This document shows positions 44,025 to 50,748 of a DNA stretch of 64,000 nt, in pieces. Position numbers and translations under genes: made by a program. Position 1 is the stretch's first letter; every line of letters begins with the position of its first letter. Source of the DNA: a virus; IMG/VR virus record IMGVR_UViG_3300035698_007508, positions 62,001 to 126,000 of that record; one strand, given 5' to 3'. Below the pieces are notes generated by a model. It made no database searches. It was given only the letters and a program-made list of their open reading frames with translations, and was not told the origin of the DNA.

Positions 44025-44679
44025 CGTGCGTAATGCACTGCCGGCCGTCCAACCGGTCAGCGTCTCACAGTTTAAGGACATCGTGCGGGTAGGCGACATC
44101 TTCCTACCTGTTTCGGCGGGTCAGCACACAGGGGCGTTGATCGGTTGGGGCCAGCGCGCCATGCTCAAGCGGTTCGGGTACACTGCTGAACTTGCGCAGG
44201 CACTGGCGCGCTACGTCCATGCAGGCGTCATTACCGATGCCCGGAACTTGACAGGCTTCGAGGCTATACCTCCGATGATGGCCGACACCGACATCGTCAG
44301 AGATTACGGTAGCGTCGAAATGATGTTGCTGCGAGCGACGCCTGCGCTTACTATGACTGAAACCGCCGCTGTGTTGCAAGGCATCAAGACATGGCGCGGC
44401 GTACGGTACGATCTCATGCAGTACGCGATCTATCCGTTCTACATGGCTTACGGTTGGGTGCCCGTCTGGTGGGACAAGTGGTGGAACGATCCGAACAAGC
44501 CTGTGTGCTCCGGACTCGCTTTACGGCTCTACCAGTGCGCTAATCGTCTGACCTACATACGTGATTACGAGATGTACCCGCCGGTGCGTTTGCCGCTGGT
44601 GCGGGGCCTGACTACGGTCGGCCGCTACATCACCACGCCGAACCCACAGCTGCGGGCGAAGAAGCCCTGGTGGATCTAG
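44017..44679 (+). CDS. Permuted papain-fold (NlpC/P60, YiiX-like) peptidase candidate (220 aa)
   Basis: Starts at GTG 44017, read through coupling with the mini-ORF. The layout fits permuted NlpC/P60 proteins: residues 24-45 with VRVGDIFLPVSAGQHTGALI (Asp of 'GDi', His37), a middle strand EMMLLRATPALTMTETAAVL, the segment WRGVRYDLMQYAIY, and near residue 166 KPVCSGLALRLYQCAN with the likely catalytic Cys. In these families the order of His and Cys is swapped relative to papain. Such enzymes cleave peptide or amide bonds in cell walls or lipids. It could be the lysis enzyme, or a virion-bound factor. The family call is from motif pattern only. Confidence 0.5.
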   Translation: MSDVRNALPAVQPVSVSQFKDIVRVGDIFLPVSAGQHTGALIGWGQRAMLKRFGYTAELAQALARYVHAGVITDARNLTGFEAIPPMMADTDIVRDYGSVEMMLLRATPALTMTETAAVLQGIKTWRGVRYDLMQYAIYPFYMAYGWVPVWWDKWWNDPNKPVCSGLALRLYQCANRLTYIRDYEMYPPVRLPLVRGLTTVGRYITTPNPQLRAKKPWWI

Positions 44680-44680
44680 G

Positions 44681-44708
44681 TTAATACAACGCCCAAACGC
44701 GTTATAAC
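44681..44708 (+). promoter_or_regulatory. terL: Possible phage promoter upstream of terL
   Basis: TTAATA at 44681-44686, 16-bp spacer, TATAAC at 44703-44708. A small inverted repeat (aacgc 44688-44692, gcgtt 44699-44703) occupies the spacer. The same spacing and similar boxes stand before the structured RNA region (46495-46522), which suggests a shared promoter type. A transcript from here would have a very short leader before ATG 44720. Confidence 0.4.
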
Positions 44709-44719
44709 ATGGTAGCGAC

Positions 44720-46498
44720 ATGTCTGTCTCTTTGAACACCGTACACGACGTCCTGGCCAAAGCCGGTGACGGAACAATCCGTCCAGACGAGATCGAAGCA
44801 CTGCTTGATGATCCCGACTTCCAAAAGCACATCCGTGGCGTTAAGCGCTCGGACCTGCTACCAGCCATGTTCAAGATCCACGGTACGGAATACTCCCTTG
44901 CGGACTATCCGCAATTCTGTGCCTTGTACGATGCTCTTTACGTACCAGAGGTGATCTTCATGTGTGGCCGGCAGGTTGCTAAATCAACCAACCTGTCGCG
45001 CTACGAAGTCATGAACTGTATGCAGATCCCTCACTTTCAGGTGCTGTACGTGGCACCGCTGCAGTCACAAACGCACCGTTTTTCCAGTCTGTATCTACGG
45101 GAGTCAATCAACACCTGCCAGTACGCACGCTACTTGCAGGATGCCCGAGTCCAAGATGAAGACGCTGGCCCGATCATGAAGTCGGTTGGGCACCAGTCTT
45201 TCGGTAACGGTGCTGGTATCCAACTCACCTACGCCAAGACCAGCGCTGACCGAGCGCGTGGTATCTTTTGTGACGAGATCGACTGCGACGAGCTCCAGGA
45301 CCACCTGGTGGACAACCTGGGTATTATCATGCAGTCGCTGACTCAGTCCAAGTGGGGTCTCAAGCGTTACACTGGTACGGCCAAGACTGTGGACAACACC
45401 ATCGAGTTCTACTGGCAACAATCCAGCATGGCTGAGTGGGCGATGCCGTGTAGTTGTGGGTATTGGAACATCCCCAACATCGAGGGCAACGTGCTGGACA
45501 TGGTCCAAGTACATGGCCCGTCATGCATCAAGTGCGGGCGCAGGCTTAATGTGCGTGCGGGTGAATGGATTCACGCCAAGCCTGACCTGTCTAATCGCTT
45601 CGTTGGCTATCACATTCCGCAGATCGTCGTTCCGGCCATTACCGAGGACCCACGTAAGTGGATGGAACTGCTAGACAAGGTTGGCCGATACCCGATAGCT
45701 ACGACGTACCAGGAGATCCTGGGGATCAGCAGCTCCATCGGTGCCAGGCTGATCACACAAGAGGACATCGAGAAGTACTCGACGCTCCCCTCCGTACTTG
45801 AACTCCAAAAGAAGTTGAAGAACTACCCGATTACCGTGAGCGGTGTCGACTGGGGTATCGCGGAACAAACATCTTTCACCGTCCATACGGTCATTGGGAT
45901 TCGTCCGGATGGTAAAATACACGTCCTGTGGGCCAAGCGTTACATCGGGTTCGATACCGATACGTTGCTCAAGGATATCGCACAGACACACAGGTTCTAC
46001 CGTTGTAGGCTTATGTGTGCTGACTTCGGCGTAGGGTTCACCCAGAACACTATGCTATCACATCGGTTCGGAATACCGCTCATACAGGTGCAGTATACCC
46101 GACAGCAACAACTGATGACGTACAGGCCGCTACTGGGTTACCCACGCTGGGTGGTCGACAAGGTGGCGGCCCTGGAGTTGATGTACTTTTCCATTAGGTA
46201 CGGACACATCTTCTTCCCGCCTCAGTCCGAGTTCAAACGGTACACTGACGACCTGTTATCGCCATATCAGGAAGTACGCGACGAGCGAGGCCTCGAAAAC
46301 GTGGCCTTTGTTCGTAATCCGAATATGCCGGATGACTTCACACACGCACTATGCTTTGCCATGCTCGGCGCTATGCGGCTGGCCGGCAGCAGCCTACTTG
46401 AAGCTGTACCGCAGGGTGCGATGGGTGCAGATGTTCACACGGTGGTTCAACCCACCACGGACAGCATCGACACTATGGAACTGTTGCGTCCGGCTTAA
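44720..46498 (+). CDS. terL: Terminase large subunit
   Basis: A 592-residue packaging ATPase-nuclease. The ATPase part has Walker A MCGRQVAKST (residues 83-90), Walker B GIFCDEID (about 182-188) and the coupling Thr region KRYTGTAKTVDNT. A four-Cys knuckle lies at AMPCSCGYWN and CIKCGRRL (about 240-280), as in several T4-like and jumbo-phage terminases. The RNase H-like nuclease starts at ITVSGVDWGIAEQ (about 373-378), with a second acidic site RLMCADFGVG and a third near NMPDDFTHA. The enzyme threads DNA into proheads and cuts it. The ATG at 44720 has only a weak ribosome binding site. Confidence 0.92.
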   Translation: MSVSLNTVHDVLAKAGDGTIRPDEIEALLDDPDFQKHIRGVKRSDLLPAMFKIHGTEYSLADYPQFCALYDALYVPEVIFMCGRQVAKSTNLSRYEVMNCMQIPHFQVLYVAPLQSQTHRFSSLYLRESINTCQYARYLQDARVQDEDAGPIMKSVGHQSFGNGAGIQLTYAKTSADRARGIFCDEIDCDELQDHLVDNLGIIMQSLTQSKWGLKRYTGTAKTVDNTIEFYWQQSSMAEWAMPCSCGYWNIPNIEGNVLDMVQVHGPSCIKCGRRLNVRAGEWIHAKPDLSNRFVGYHIPQIVVPAITEDPRKWMELLDKVGRYPIATTYQEILGISSSIGARLITQEDIEKYSTLPSVLELQKKLKNYPITVSGVDWGIAEQTSFTVHTVIGIRPDGKIHVLWAKRYIGFDTDTLLKDIAQTHRFYRCRLMCADFGVGFTQNTMLSHRFGIPLIQVQYTRQQQLMTYRPLLGYPRWVVDKVAALELMYFSIRYGHIFFPPQSEFKRYTDDLLSPYQEVRDERGLENVAFVRNPNMPDDFTHALCFAMLGAMRLAGSSLLEAVPQGAMGADVHTVVQPTTDSIDTMELLRPA

Positions 46499-46522
46499 TT
46501 TTGGGACAAAACAGGGTATAAT
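46495..46522 (+). promoter_or_regulatory. Promoter for the structured RNA region
   Basis: TATAAT at 46517-46522 with TTAATT at 46495-46500 at a 16-bp distance. The -10 box is a perfect consensus. Transcription would start near 46529, one base before a 9-bp hairpin (46530-46538 with 46548-46556). It overlaps the very end of terL, so the following region has its own transcript. Confidence 0.65.
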
Positions 46523-46528
46523 AGGTTG

Positions 46529-47450
46529 TAGAGATATATACTATTGCTATATCTCTTCGAAGGAGTTCTACGGCTCTCCAAGGTAACAAACGCCGTCGCC
46601 ATACCATCACAGGCGTTAAAGGTGATCGACCGGAGCACGTCGTTAAACTGCCCACCCCTCGCACGGTGTAAAACAAAGTGGATGCAATAGCGTCCGGCGC
46701 GTTTGACTACCGATACTAGTCCGTCATGACCAACTCAGACGTTAAAAGGCCTCGTCGTTTGGGCGACGTTAAACCAGGTTAGGCCCAAAGCGTCCACTGA
46801 AAAGTGGGGTCCGATTCCATCCTGGAAGGCAGGCAGGCGCGTATTGAGTTAGCTAGAAGCCCGAGGGTAGATAGCGGCCAATACGTAGCTGAGCTGTAGC
46901 TGTAGCCGTGGCGATGGGCCAAATCGGAAGTCTTGGGTACGACGTTAAATTACCTACTCTAAGCGGCACAGAGTATAAAGAGGCCGCACTACCGTCACCT
47001 GGTCACTCCTTGCGTAATTCGCAAGGGGTAAGTGGTGAGCCATAGGAATGGGCTTAAATTCCAGGCTGGGTCCGTGGCAACTCGCTCGAAAGGGCTATTG
47101 TGTGCCGGCAGCAAGGGGAAGTCTACGCCCCTTCAAGACCCCGGTTTAACCCGCGGTAAAGATAGGCTCGGCGTGGTTGGGTACGTCAACAGGGAAGAAT
47201 AACCCGTCCAACTGGTGTCTGTAGCCACCTCAGTTACAGCGCGTCTGGTCCACGTGTACCAACGGACTCTCTACCAGCACGGAGTAGGATGCTGGCGTCG
47301 CTGTTAAGGTATTTGCAGCTGTGGTTATCCGGGGCACCGGGGTAACTCAACACGACACAGGTGCCTTAACTTTACACGATGTACCGTGTTTATAGCTACT
47401 CCTAATGAATGGATAGCACATGGGTCACGCGGCGTAAGTTGTACGGCCCG
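46529..47450 (+). ncRNA. Candidate giant structured RNA with serial pseudoknots
   Basis: About 920 bases with no convincing coding frame, preceded by its own promoter. A 5' hairpin (46530-46538/46548-46556) is followed by five H-type pseudoknots with perfect helices. PK1 46589-46594/46612-46617 with 46606-46610/46622-46626. PK2 46753-46757/46764-46768 with 46758-46763/46784-46789. PK3 46955-46960/46970-46975 with 46963-46967/46983-46987. PK4 47113-47118/47128-47133 with 47121-47124/47136-47139. PK5 47324-47330/47340-47346 with 47333-47338/47360-47365, where the 47328-47342 pair is G-U. Long-range helices close domains (46811-46816/46922-46927 and 46840-46846/46879-46885, 7 bp). The word gttaaa recurs five times, mostly next to helix ends. 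Resembles GOLLD or ROOL-type ornate RNAs in style; family unknown. The 3' end is not defined. Confidence 0.65.
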
Positions 47451-47461
47451 GTAAGGTAGAA

Positions 47462-47677
47462 ATGCACTACCTCTGGATAATCCCGTGGTTACGGGAAGTT
47501 GACGCCGTCGCCGGAGCCGTGTTAGGCTCTTTGGCGAAGGTAATAGGCTTTGTCGCCGAACCATTTCCGTTCGTACGCACAGGCCCAATCGGAGACTATT
47601 ACAATGAAAAGCAAGAATCCATTCCCGTACCTGAATGCCGGCGTAACCGGCTGCTGCTCCGTCGGTTTACGGCGTGA
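47462..47677 (+). CDS. Possible small membrane protein (71 aa)
   Basis: ATG 47462 follows aaggtaga; the start codon lies in the loop of a hairpin (47454-47458 with 47468-47472). The product begins MHYLWIIPWLREVDAVAGAV and has a hydrophobic helix to about residue 37, then a charged tail with Arg-rich end (CRRNRLLLRRFTA). It overlaps the next candidate by 74 nt in another frame, so one of the two may be false. If real, its translation could be controlled by the structured RNA. Confidence 0.35.
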   Translation: MHYLWIIPWLREVDAVAGAVLGSLAKVIGFVAEPFPFVRTGPIGDYYNEKQESIPVPECRRNRLLLRRFTA

Positions 47678-47798
47678 GCGTTACCCCACTTTCAAACCCC
47701 GATATCAAACAGGCAATATATTGTCACACCGCAGGAAACCGGCTCGGCCATGGCGCACCTGGAATGAGGGCGCCCGGTCGGCCAATCCGGATACATAG
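47604..47798 (+). CDS. Small basic protein (64 aa), same frame as the next ORF across a TAG
   Basis: ATG 47604 follows ggag at nine bases distance. The 64 residues are basic and aromatic (MKSKNPFPYLNAGVTGCCSV, later KPARPWRTWNEG). The TAG at 47796-47798 is followed in the same frame by 69 further sense codons (to 48005) with membrane-protein character. No family recognised. The frame also reads naturally in codon choice, more so than the overlapping 47462 frame. Confidence 0.5.
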   Translation: MKSKNPFPYLNAGVTGCCSVGLRRERYPTFKPRYQTGNILSHRRKPARPWRTWNEGARSANPDT

Positions 47799-48008
47799 GA
47801 GGACATACTAGTTAATTGGATCGCGTTCGGACTCGCAACGTTGGCCGTTATAATTCGCCTACGTAATGATCGCGTGCGTGCGGACTTGAGACACAAACTC
47901 GCACCACGCAAGACGCAACCGCAGCCGCAACCTGAACGGAACGTTCGTGATATCACAGCAGTGGTAGAGATCGAACCCCCGCGACTGCCGGCGATTGGAA
48001 TTGTGTAG
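47799..48008 (+). CDS. Small membrane-anchored protein without a canonical start codon
   Basis: The frame from 47799 to the TAG at 48006-48008 encodes a short N-terminal part, a membrane helix (NWIAFGLATLAVIIRLR), a basic/Pro-Gln-rich linker (APRKTQPQPQPERN) and an acidic-Pro tail (VVEIEPPRLPAIGIV). A perfect aggagg lies at 47797-47802 overlapping the upstream stop, but at the expected start distance the in-frame codons are CTA (47808) and GTT (47811), with ATA at 47805. Either a non-standard start, a mutated start or amber read-through from the preceding ORF is needed. The one-helix plus Pro-rich tail layout is reminiscent of spanin-like proteins. Confidence 0.45.
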   Translation, partial: EDILVNWIAFGLATLAVIIRLRNDRVRADLRHKLAPRKTQPQPQPERNVRDITAVVEIEPPRLPAIGIV

Positions 48009-48014
48009 GCGGCT

Positions 48015-48503
48015 ATGCTAATAGAACTCATAGCTGTACTCATACTTGTGCTGATCATTTTGGGCTCTGTAGCGAGCGGTACGTTGACCGTTTTGCTCGG
48101 AGCCATTATTTTCGCGACGATTGTACAGTTGATCTGGAAACTCCAGAGCAATTCCGCGTTGCGTCGTGAAGCAGCGGATGCGGAAGACCAACTGCAGGTC
48201 GATATCGAACTTCTGGAGGCTTGCCGGCGCGATCGTAAGATCAGCGAAAATCTGGCAGCCGAATTGGTACAGGAATTCGGACACATCCCCGATACGAGAG
48301 AGATTGGCCACGCCGTCCGGCTACGTCAGCGGAATCTGGAAGTGCTGCGTGGTATGTTCGTACAGCAATCCGGGGCGCTGTACGGTAGTGCGATTCTCTT
48401 GGGAGTCGCTACATTTCTACAACCGCTGGCAGGCATCGGCCTGATCGGTGTCTATGCGTTAACTCGCCTGCCGGCCATGCGTGTGCTGTTGCGCACGACA
48501 TGA
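48015..48503 (+). CDS. Membrane protein with three hydrophobic segments (162 aa)
   Basis: ATG 48015 begins MLIELIAVLILVLIILGSVA, an obvious membrane helix, followed by a second one (GTLTVLLGAIIFATIVQLIW). A charged coiled-coil-like middle (EAADAEDQLQVDIELLEACR) leads to a C-terminal hydrophobic pair (GSAILLGVATFLQPLAGIGL). There is no catalytic motif. The preceding small membrane gene and the terminator after it make these a short operon at the end of the RNA region. Could take part in lysis or superinfection exclusion. Confidence 0.55.
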   Translation: MLIELIAVLILVLIILGSVASGTLTVLLGAIIFATIVQLIWKLQSNSALRREAADAEDQLQVDIELLEACRRDRKISENLAAELVQEFGHIPDTREIGHAVRLRQRNLEVLRGMFVQQSGALYGSAILLGVATFLQPLAGIGLIGVYALTRLPAMRVLLRTT

Positions 48504-48512
48504 CCGTACTTT

Positions 48513-48548
48513 GCCACCCCGCTCCTGCTTCGGCGGGATCGGGGTGGC
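48513..48548 (+). terminator. Strong hairpin, probable terminator
   Basis: A 9-bp stem (gccaccccg 48513-48521 with cggggtggc 48540-48548) enclosing an inner cctgc-ttcg-gcggg hairpin with a UUCG loop. There is no T-run afterwards (gccttctcat), so stopping efficiency is uncertain; it may also block exonucleases. Confidence 0.6.
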
Positions 48549-48593
48549 GCCTTCTCATACTTACGCTAACTTTTAACTATCAGAGGAAGAATC

Positions 48594-49487
48594 ATGTCGA
48601 AAGATCCAATCAACCGCGATCCGTACTGCGCCGTCCAACTTGCGAACGTCGAATACGGCGGCAAGGCTACCGACAAGTGGCTTGTCGAGATCGAAGACGA
48701 ACAGGGACAGATGGTCCCCCTACCGGGCGTATCCGGTATTCACGGCGCTGGCTATGCGCTCGTACCTAACCAGCAGATCCACGACATGGTGGGTGACGTC
48801 CTGACCCGTACCGGGCGGAAGTTTGCACCCGTGCCTAGTTTTGGTGACGGTCATAGCAAGGCCGTGTTCTGGGATGGTGCCAAGCGCTACTCGTCCAAGT
48901 GGTACTGCGAGGACATTGCCGAGTCACTGCCGGGCGGTCACGTTATGGCTCTGGGTGTGGAAGCGGTGAACAGCTACGATGGCAGCCAGCCTGTAGGCGT
49001 GCGCTTCTTCGCCATGAGCATGCTGTGCTCCAACCAGTTCTACCTGTCCAACATGCTGGGGAATTTCATCTTCCGGCACGTCAACAGGGAAGCCGGTATA
49101 CTACTGCAGGATAACGTGGAAGACGCCTTGGCGCTGTTGCGCCAGCAGGCCGACCGTTTCCTCCAGGTCGCGCCGGTGTTCAAGCAGCTGCAGGATACCA
49201 AGGTTGACGGCATGGCCGGCTACCTGAAGTACCGCCAGGCCCTGAACGAGGATTGCTGGAAGCGTACGCGTGACCCGGACGTACTGGACGAGCTGCATGG
49301 TTGCGGCGTCACCCGTTCCTACGGTATGCAGCAGACGGCCAGCCCCAACGACATGTGGGGTATCCTGAACGCGTACACCGCCGTATGCACACACAGAATT
49401 GGCGGATTCAACGGCTCCGCAGCGTCTGACCGCGTGACACAGTTCACGATCGATCAGGCCGGCATCAACGCGCCCCGAGGTATGTAA
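48594..49487 (+). CDS. DUF932-family phage protein (297 aa)
   Basis: ATG 48594 follows agaggaagaatc. The middle region reads VNSYDGSQPVGVRFFAMSML, then CSNQFYLSNMLGNFIFRHVN. It follows the DUF932 pattern of a 'sh.G..pv....vRvvC.N' core with an upstream beta half (WLVEIEDEQGQMVPLP). Members are widespread in phages and plasmids; their function is not known. It is the first gene of the replication/repair half of the window, directly after a hairpin terminator. Confidence 0.6.
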   Translation: MSKDPINRDPYCAVQLANVEYGGKATDKWLVEIEDEQGQMVPLPGVSGIHGAGYALVPNQQIHDMVGDVLTRTGRKFAPVPSFGDGHSKAVFWDGAKRYSSKWYCEDIAESLPGGHVMALGVEAVNSYDGSQPVGVRFFAMSMLCSNQFYLSNMLGNFIFRHVNREAGILLQDNVEDALALLRQQADRFLQVAPVFKQLQDTKVDGMAGYLKYRQALNEDCWKRTRDPDVLDELHGCGVTRSYGMQQTASPNDMWGILNAYTAVCTHRIGGFNGSAASDRVTQFTIDQAGINAPRGM

Positions 49488-49491
49488 GTTG

Positions 49492-49532
49492 TAAGGAGCC
49501 CGCCTGGGCAACCGGGCGGGTACTCTGCTATG
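49492..49532 (+). promoter_or_regulatory. Shine-Dalgarno and start codon bridged by a GCAA-tetraloop hairpin
   Basis: taaggag (49492-49498) is the only good Shine-Dalgarno sequence but lies 31 nt before ATG 49530. The 22 bases directly after it fold into a perfect hairpin (cccgcctgg 49499-49507, loop gcaa, ccgggcggg 49512-49520, one G-U). With the hairpin folded the effective spacing is nine bases (tactctgct). Phage T4 gene 38 is a known precedent for such a bridged site. Confidence 0.7.
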
Positions 49533-50201
49533 CCAGAAATGCGAGTATGCGCCGGGCCGTGTGGCCAGACCTTGCCACTAAGCCCCAAGTACTATCAGCA
49601 GCATCCTGACGGGTATTACGAGAAGCTTTGTAAGACCTGTACGGCGACACGCAGACGCGAAAAGCGGATGAACCGTCGTACCGATGCAGCGGATGGAGAC
49701 TACACCGACTGGGCATACTTCATACGGCGTTATCAACTCACTCAACGCTTTCGAGGTACACCCATATCGTCGAGGCAATTCGATTACGATATGTTGCGAG
49801 CTGTGATGTATCTGCAAGACTTTACGTGCCCTATGTCGGCGCAGCAGTTGAAGACACCTGAGCGCGTATTCCCCGGTGATCCCGACTTTCCGGGATGGGA
49901 GAAATGGCGTGGTACCCTGACCATCGAGGAGCAGCAACGTACGCCCGTGATGGTGCGTGTGGACTGCTTTAAGGACTGGACGCAGGGTAATCTGGTGTAC
50001 GTTGCGCACATGTGGGCGGAGCTATACGAACGGGCCGGCGGGTTACACGCATGCCGCGAAGAGTGCGGGCGGGCGGCGTTACTGGTAGGCGGGCGTCAAC
50101 AAGAGTTCACGATACCGTCAGCTATTGCGATCGAGAACAAGGTCTGGGATATCCGGACCCAGCGCCATCGACAACTCCAACGGTGCGAAAGAGAGGTATG
50201 A
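49530..50201 (+). CDS. HNH-like protein with zinc-ribbon N-terminus (223 aa)
   Basis: The N-terminus carries CAGPCGQTLPLSPKYYQQHP followed by LCKTCTATRRREK, a four-Cys ribbon that often precedes phage HNH nucleases. Further on, FTCPMSAQQLK and VDCFKDWTQGNLVYVAHMWA resemble the 'rid...GY..GN...v' part of HNH domains, but the His-His pair is not seen. It may therefore be inactive or a DNA-binding relative. The start is set by the bridged ribosome binding site. It overlaps nothing but is followed within a base by the RNase H gene. Confidence 0.5.
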   Translation: MPEMRVCAGPCGQTLPLSPKYYQQHPDGYYEKLCKTCTATRRREKRMNRRTDAADGDYTDWAYFIRRYQLTQRFRGTPISSRQFDYDMLRAVMYLQDFTCPMSAQQLKTPERVFPGDPDFPGWEKWRGTLTIEEQQRTPVMVRVDCFKDWTQGNLVYVAHMWAELYERAGGLHACREECGRAALLVGGRQQEFTIPSAIAIENKVWDIRTQRHRQLQRCEREV

Positions 50202-50202
50202 A

Positions 50203-50748
50203 ATGGATGAACCGCACTTCTTCCTGTTTACGGACGGGTCGTGTGGGCGCGGCAAGGATGACCTTGGCGCGTGGGCGGCATTGGTCGTAGGGCGTAAAGA
50301 GCGCAAGCTGCTATACGGCTCGGCACACCCTACTACAGTCAGCCGCATGGAGATGACACCCATCCTTGAGGGACTGCGCTGGATTCAAGGCGCAACCAAA
50401 CGGGCCCGCGGGATTCGAGTGCGCGGTTATTCGGATTCCGAGTTCGTGGTAAAGACCTTGGCCAGTGGTTACGACCCGTCCAAGAATCTCGACCTGTGGG
50501 CCGCCCTAGATGTGGTCAAGCAAGGGCTCAACATTGAGTACCGCTGGCGTGAGCGTAACAGTCATTTCTACATGCAACTGTGTGACGCCGTATGCTCTCG
50601 ACTGCGTAAACGGGTAATTGCACAGGTTACCGAGATGCTCGGGGACTGGCGTGAGCCGGAGAAAATCATCCCGGTGCAGATATTACCTACAGAAGAAGAA
50701 GACATGATACAGAAAGGTTTGACAGATGCGTATAGTGCATTCAGCTGA
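50203..50748 (+). CDS. RNase HI-like nuclease (181 aa)
   Basis: ATG 50203 follows gagaggtatgaa. The RNase H fold is indicated by Asp11 in FFLFTDGSCGRG, Glu50 in SRMEMTPILEGL and Asp78 in GYSDSEFVVK, with a later Asp in LCDAVCSRLRK. These match the D-E-D-D catalytic carboxylates. The C-terminal extension (DWREPEKIIPVQILPTEEED) is not part of the core. It would remove RNA primers during replication. The stop region overlaps the SbcD-like gene by 23 nt. Confidence 0.75.
   Translation: MDEPHFFLFTDGSCGRGKDDLGAWAALVVGRKERKLLYGSAHPTTVSRMEMTPILEGLRWIQGATKRARGIRVRGYSDSEFVVKTLASGYDPSKNLDLWAALDVVKQGLNIEYRWRERNSHFYMQLCDAVCSRLRKRVIAQVTEMLGDWREPEKIIPVQILPTEEEDMIQKGLTDAYSAFS

Noticed and set aside
46500-47600. 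tRNA cluster or rRNA-like sequence in the gene-free region
   Set aside because: No cloverleaf with a GTTCGA-type T arm and no rRNA-conserved words were found; the pairing is of pseudoknot type.
47604-48008. Use of TAG as a sense codon throughout the phage (alternative code)
   Set aside because: Many genes end at TAG with a neighbouring start right after it (for example 7010, 7720, 21980); only this one locus suggests read-through.
47705-48286. A 193-residue minus-strand frame
   Set aside because: Ser-rich antisense shadow of two membrane-protein genes that have natural helices and ribosome sites on the plus strand.
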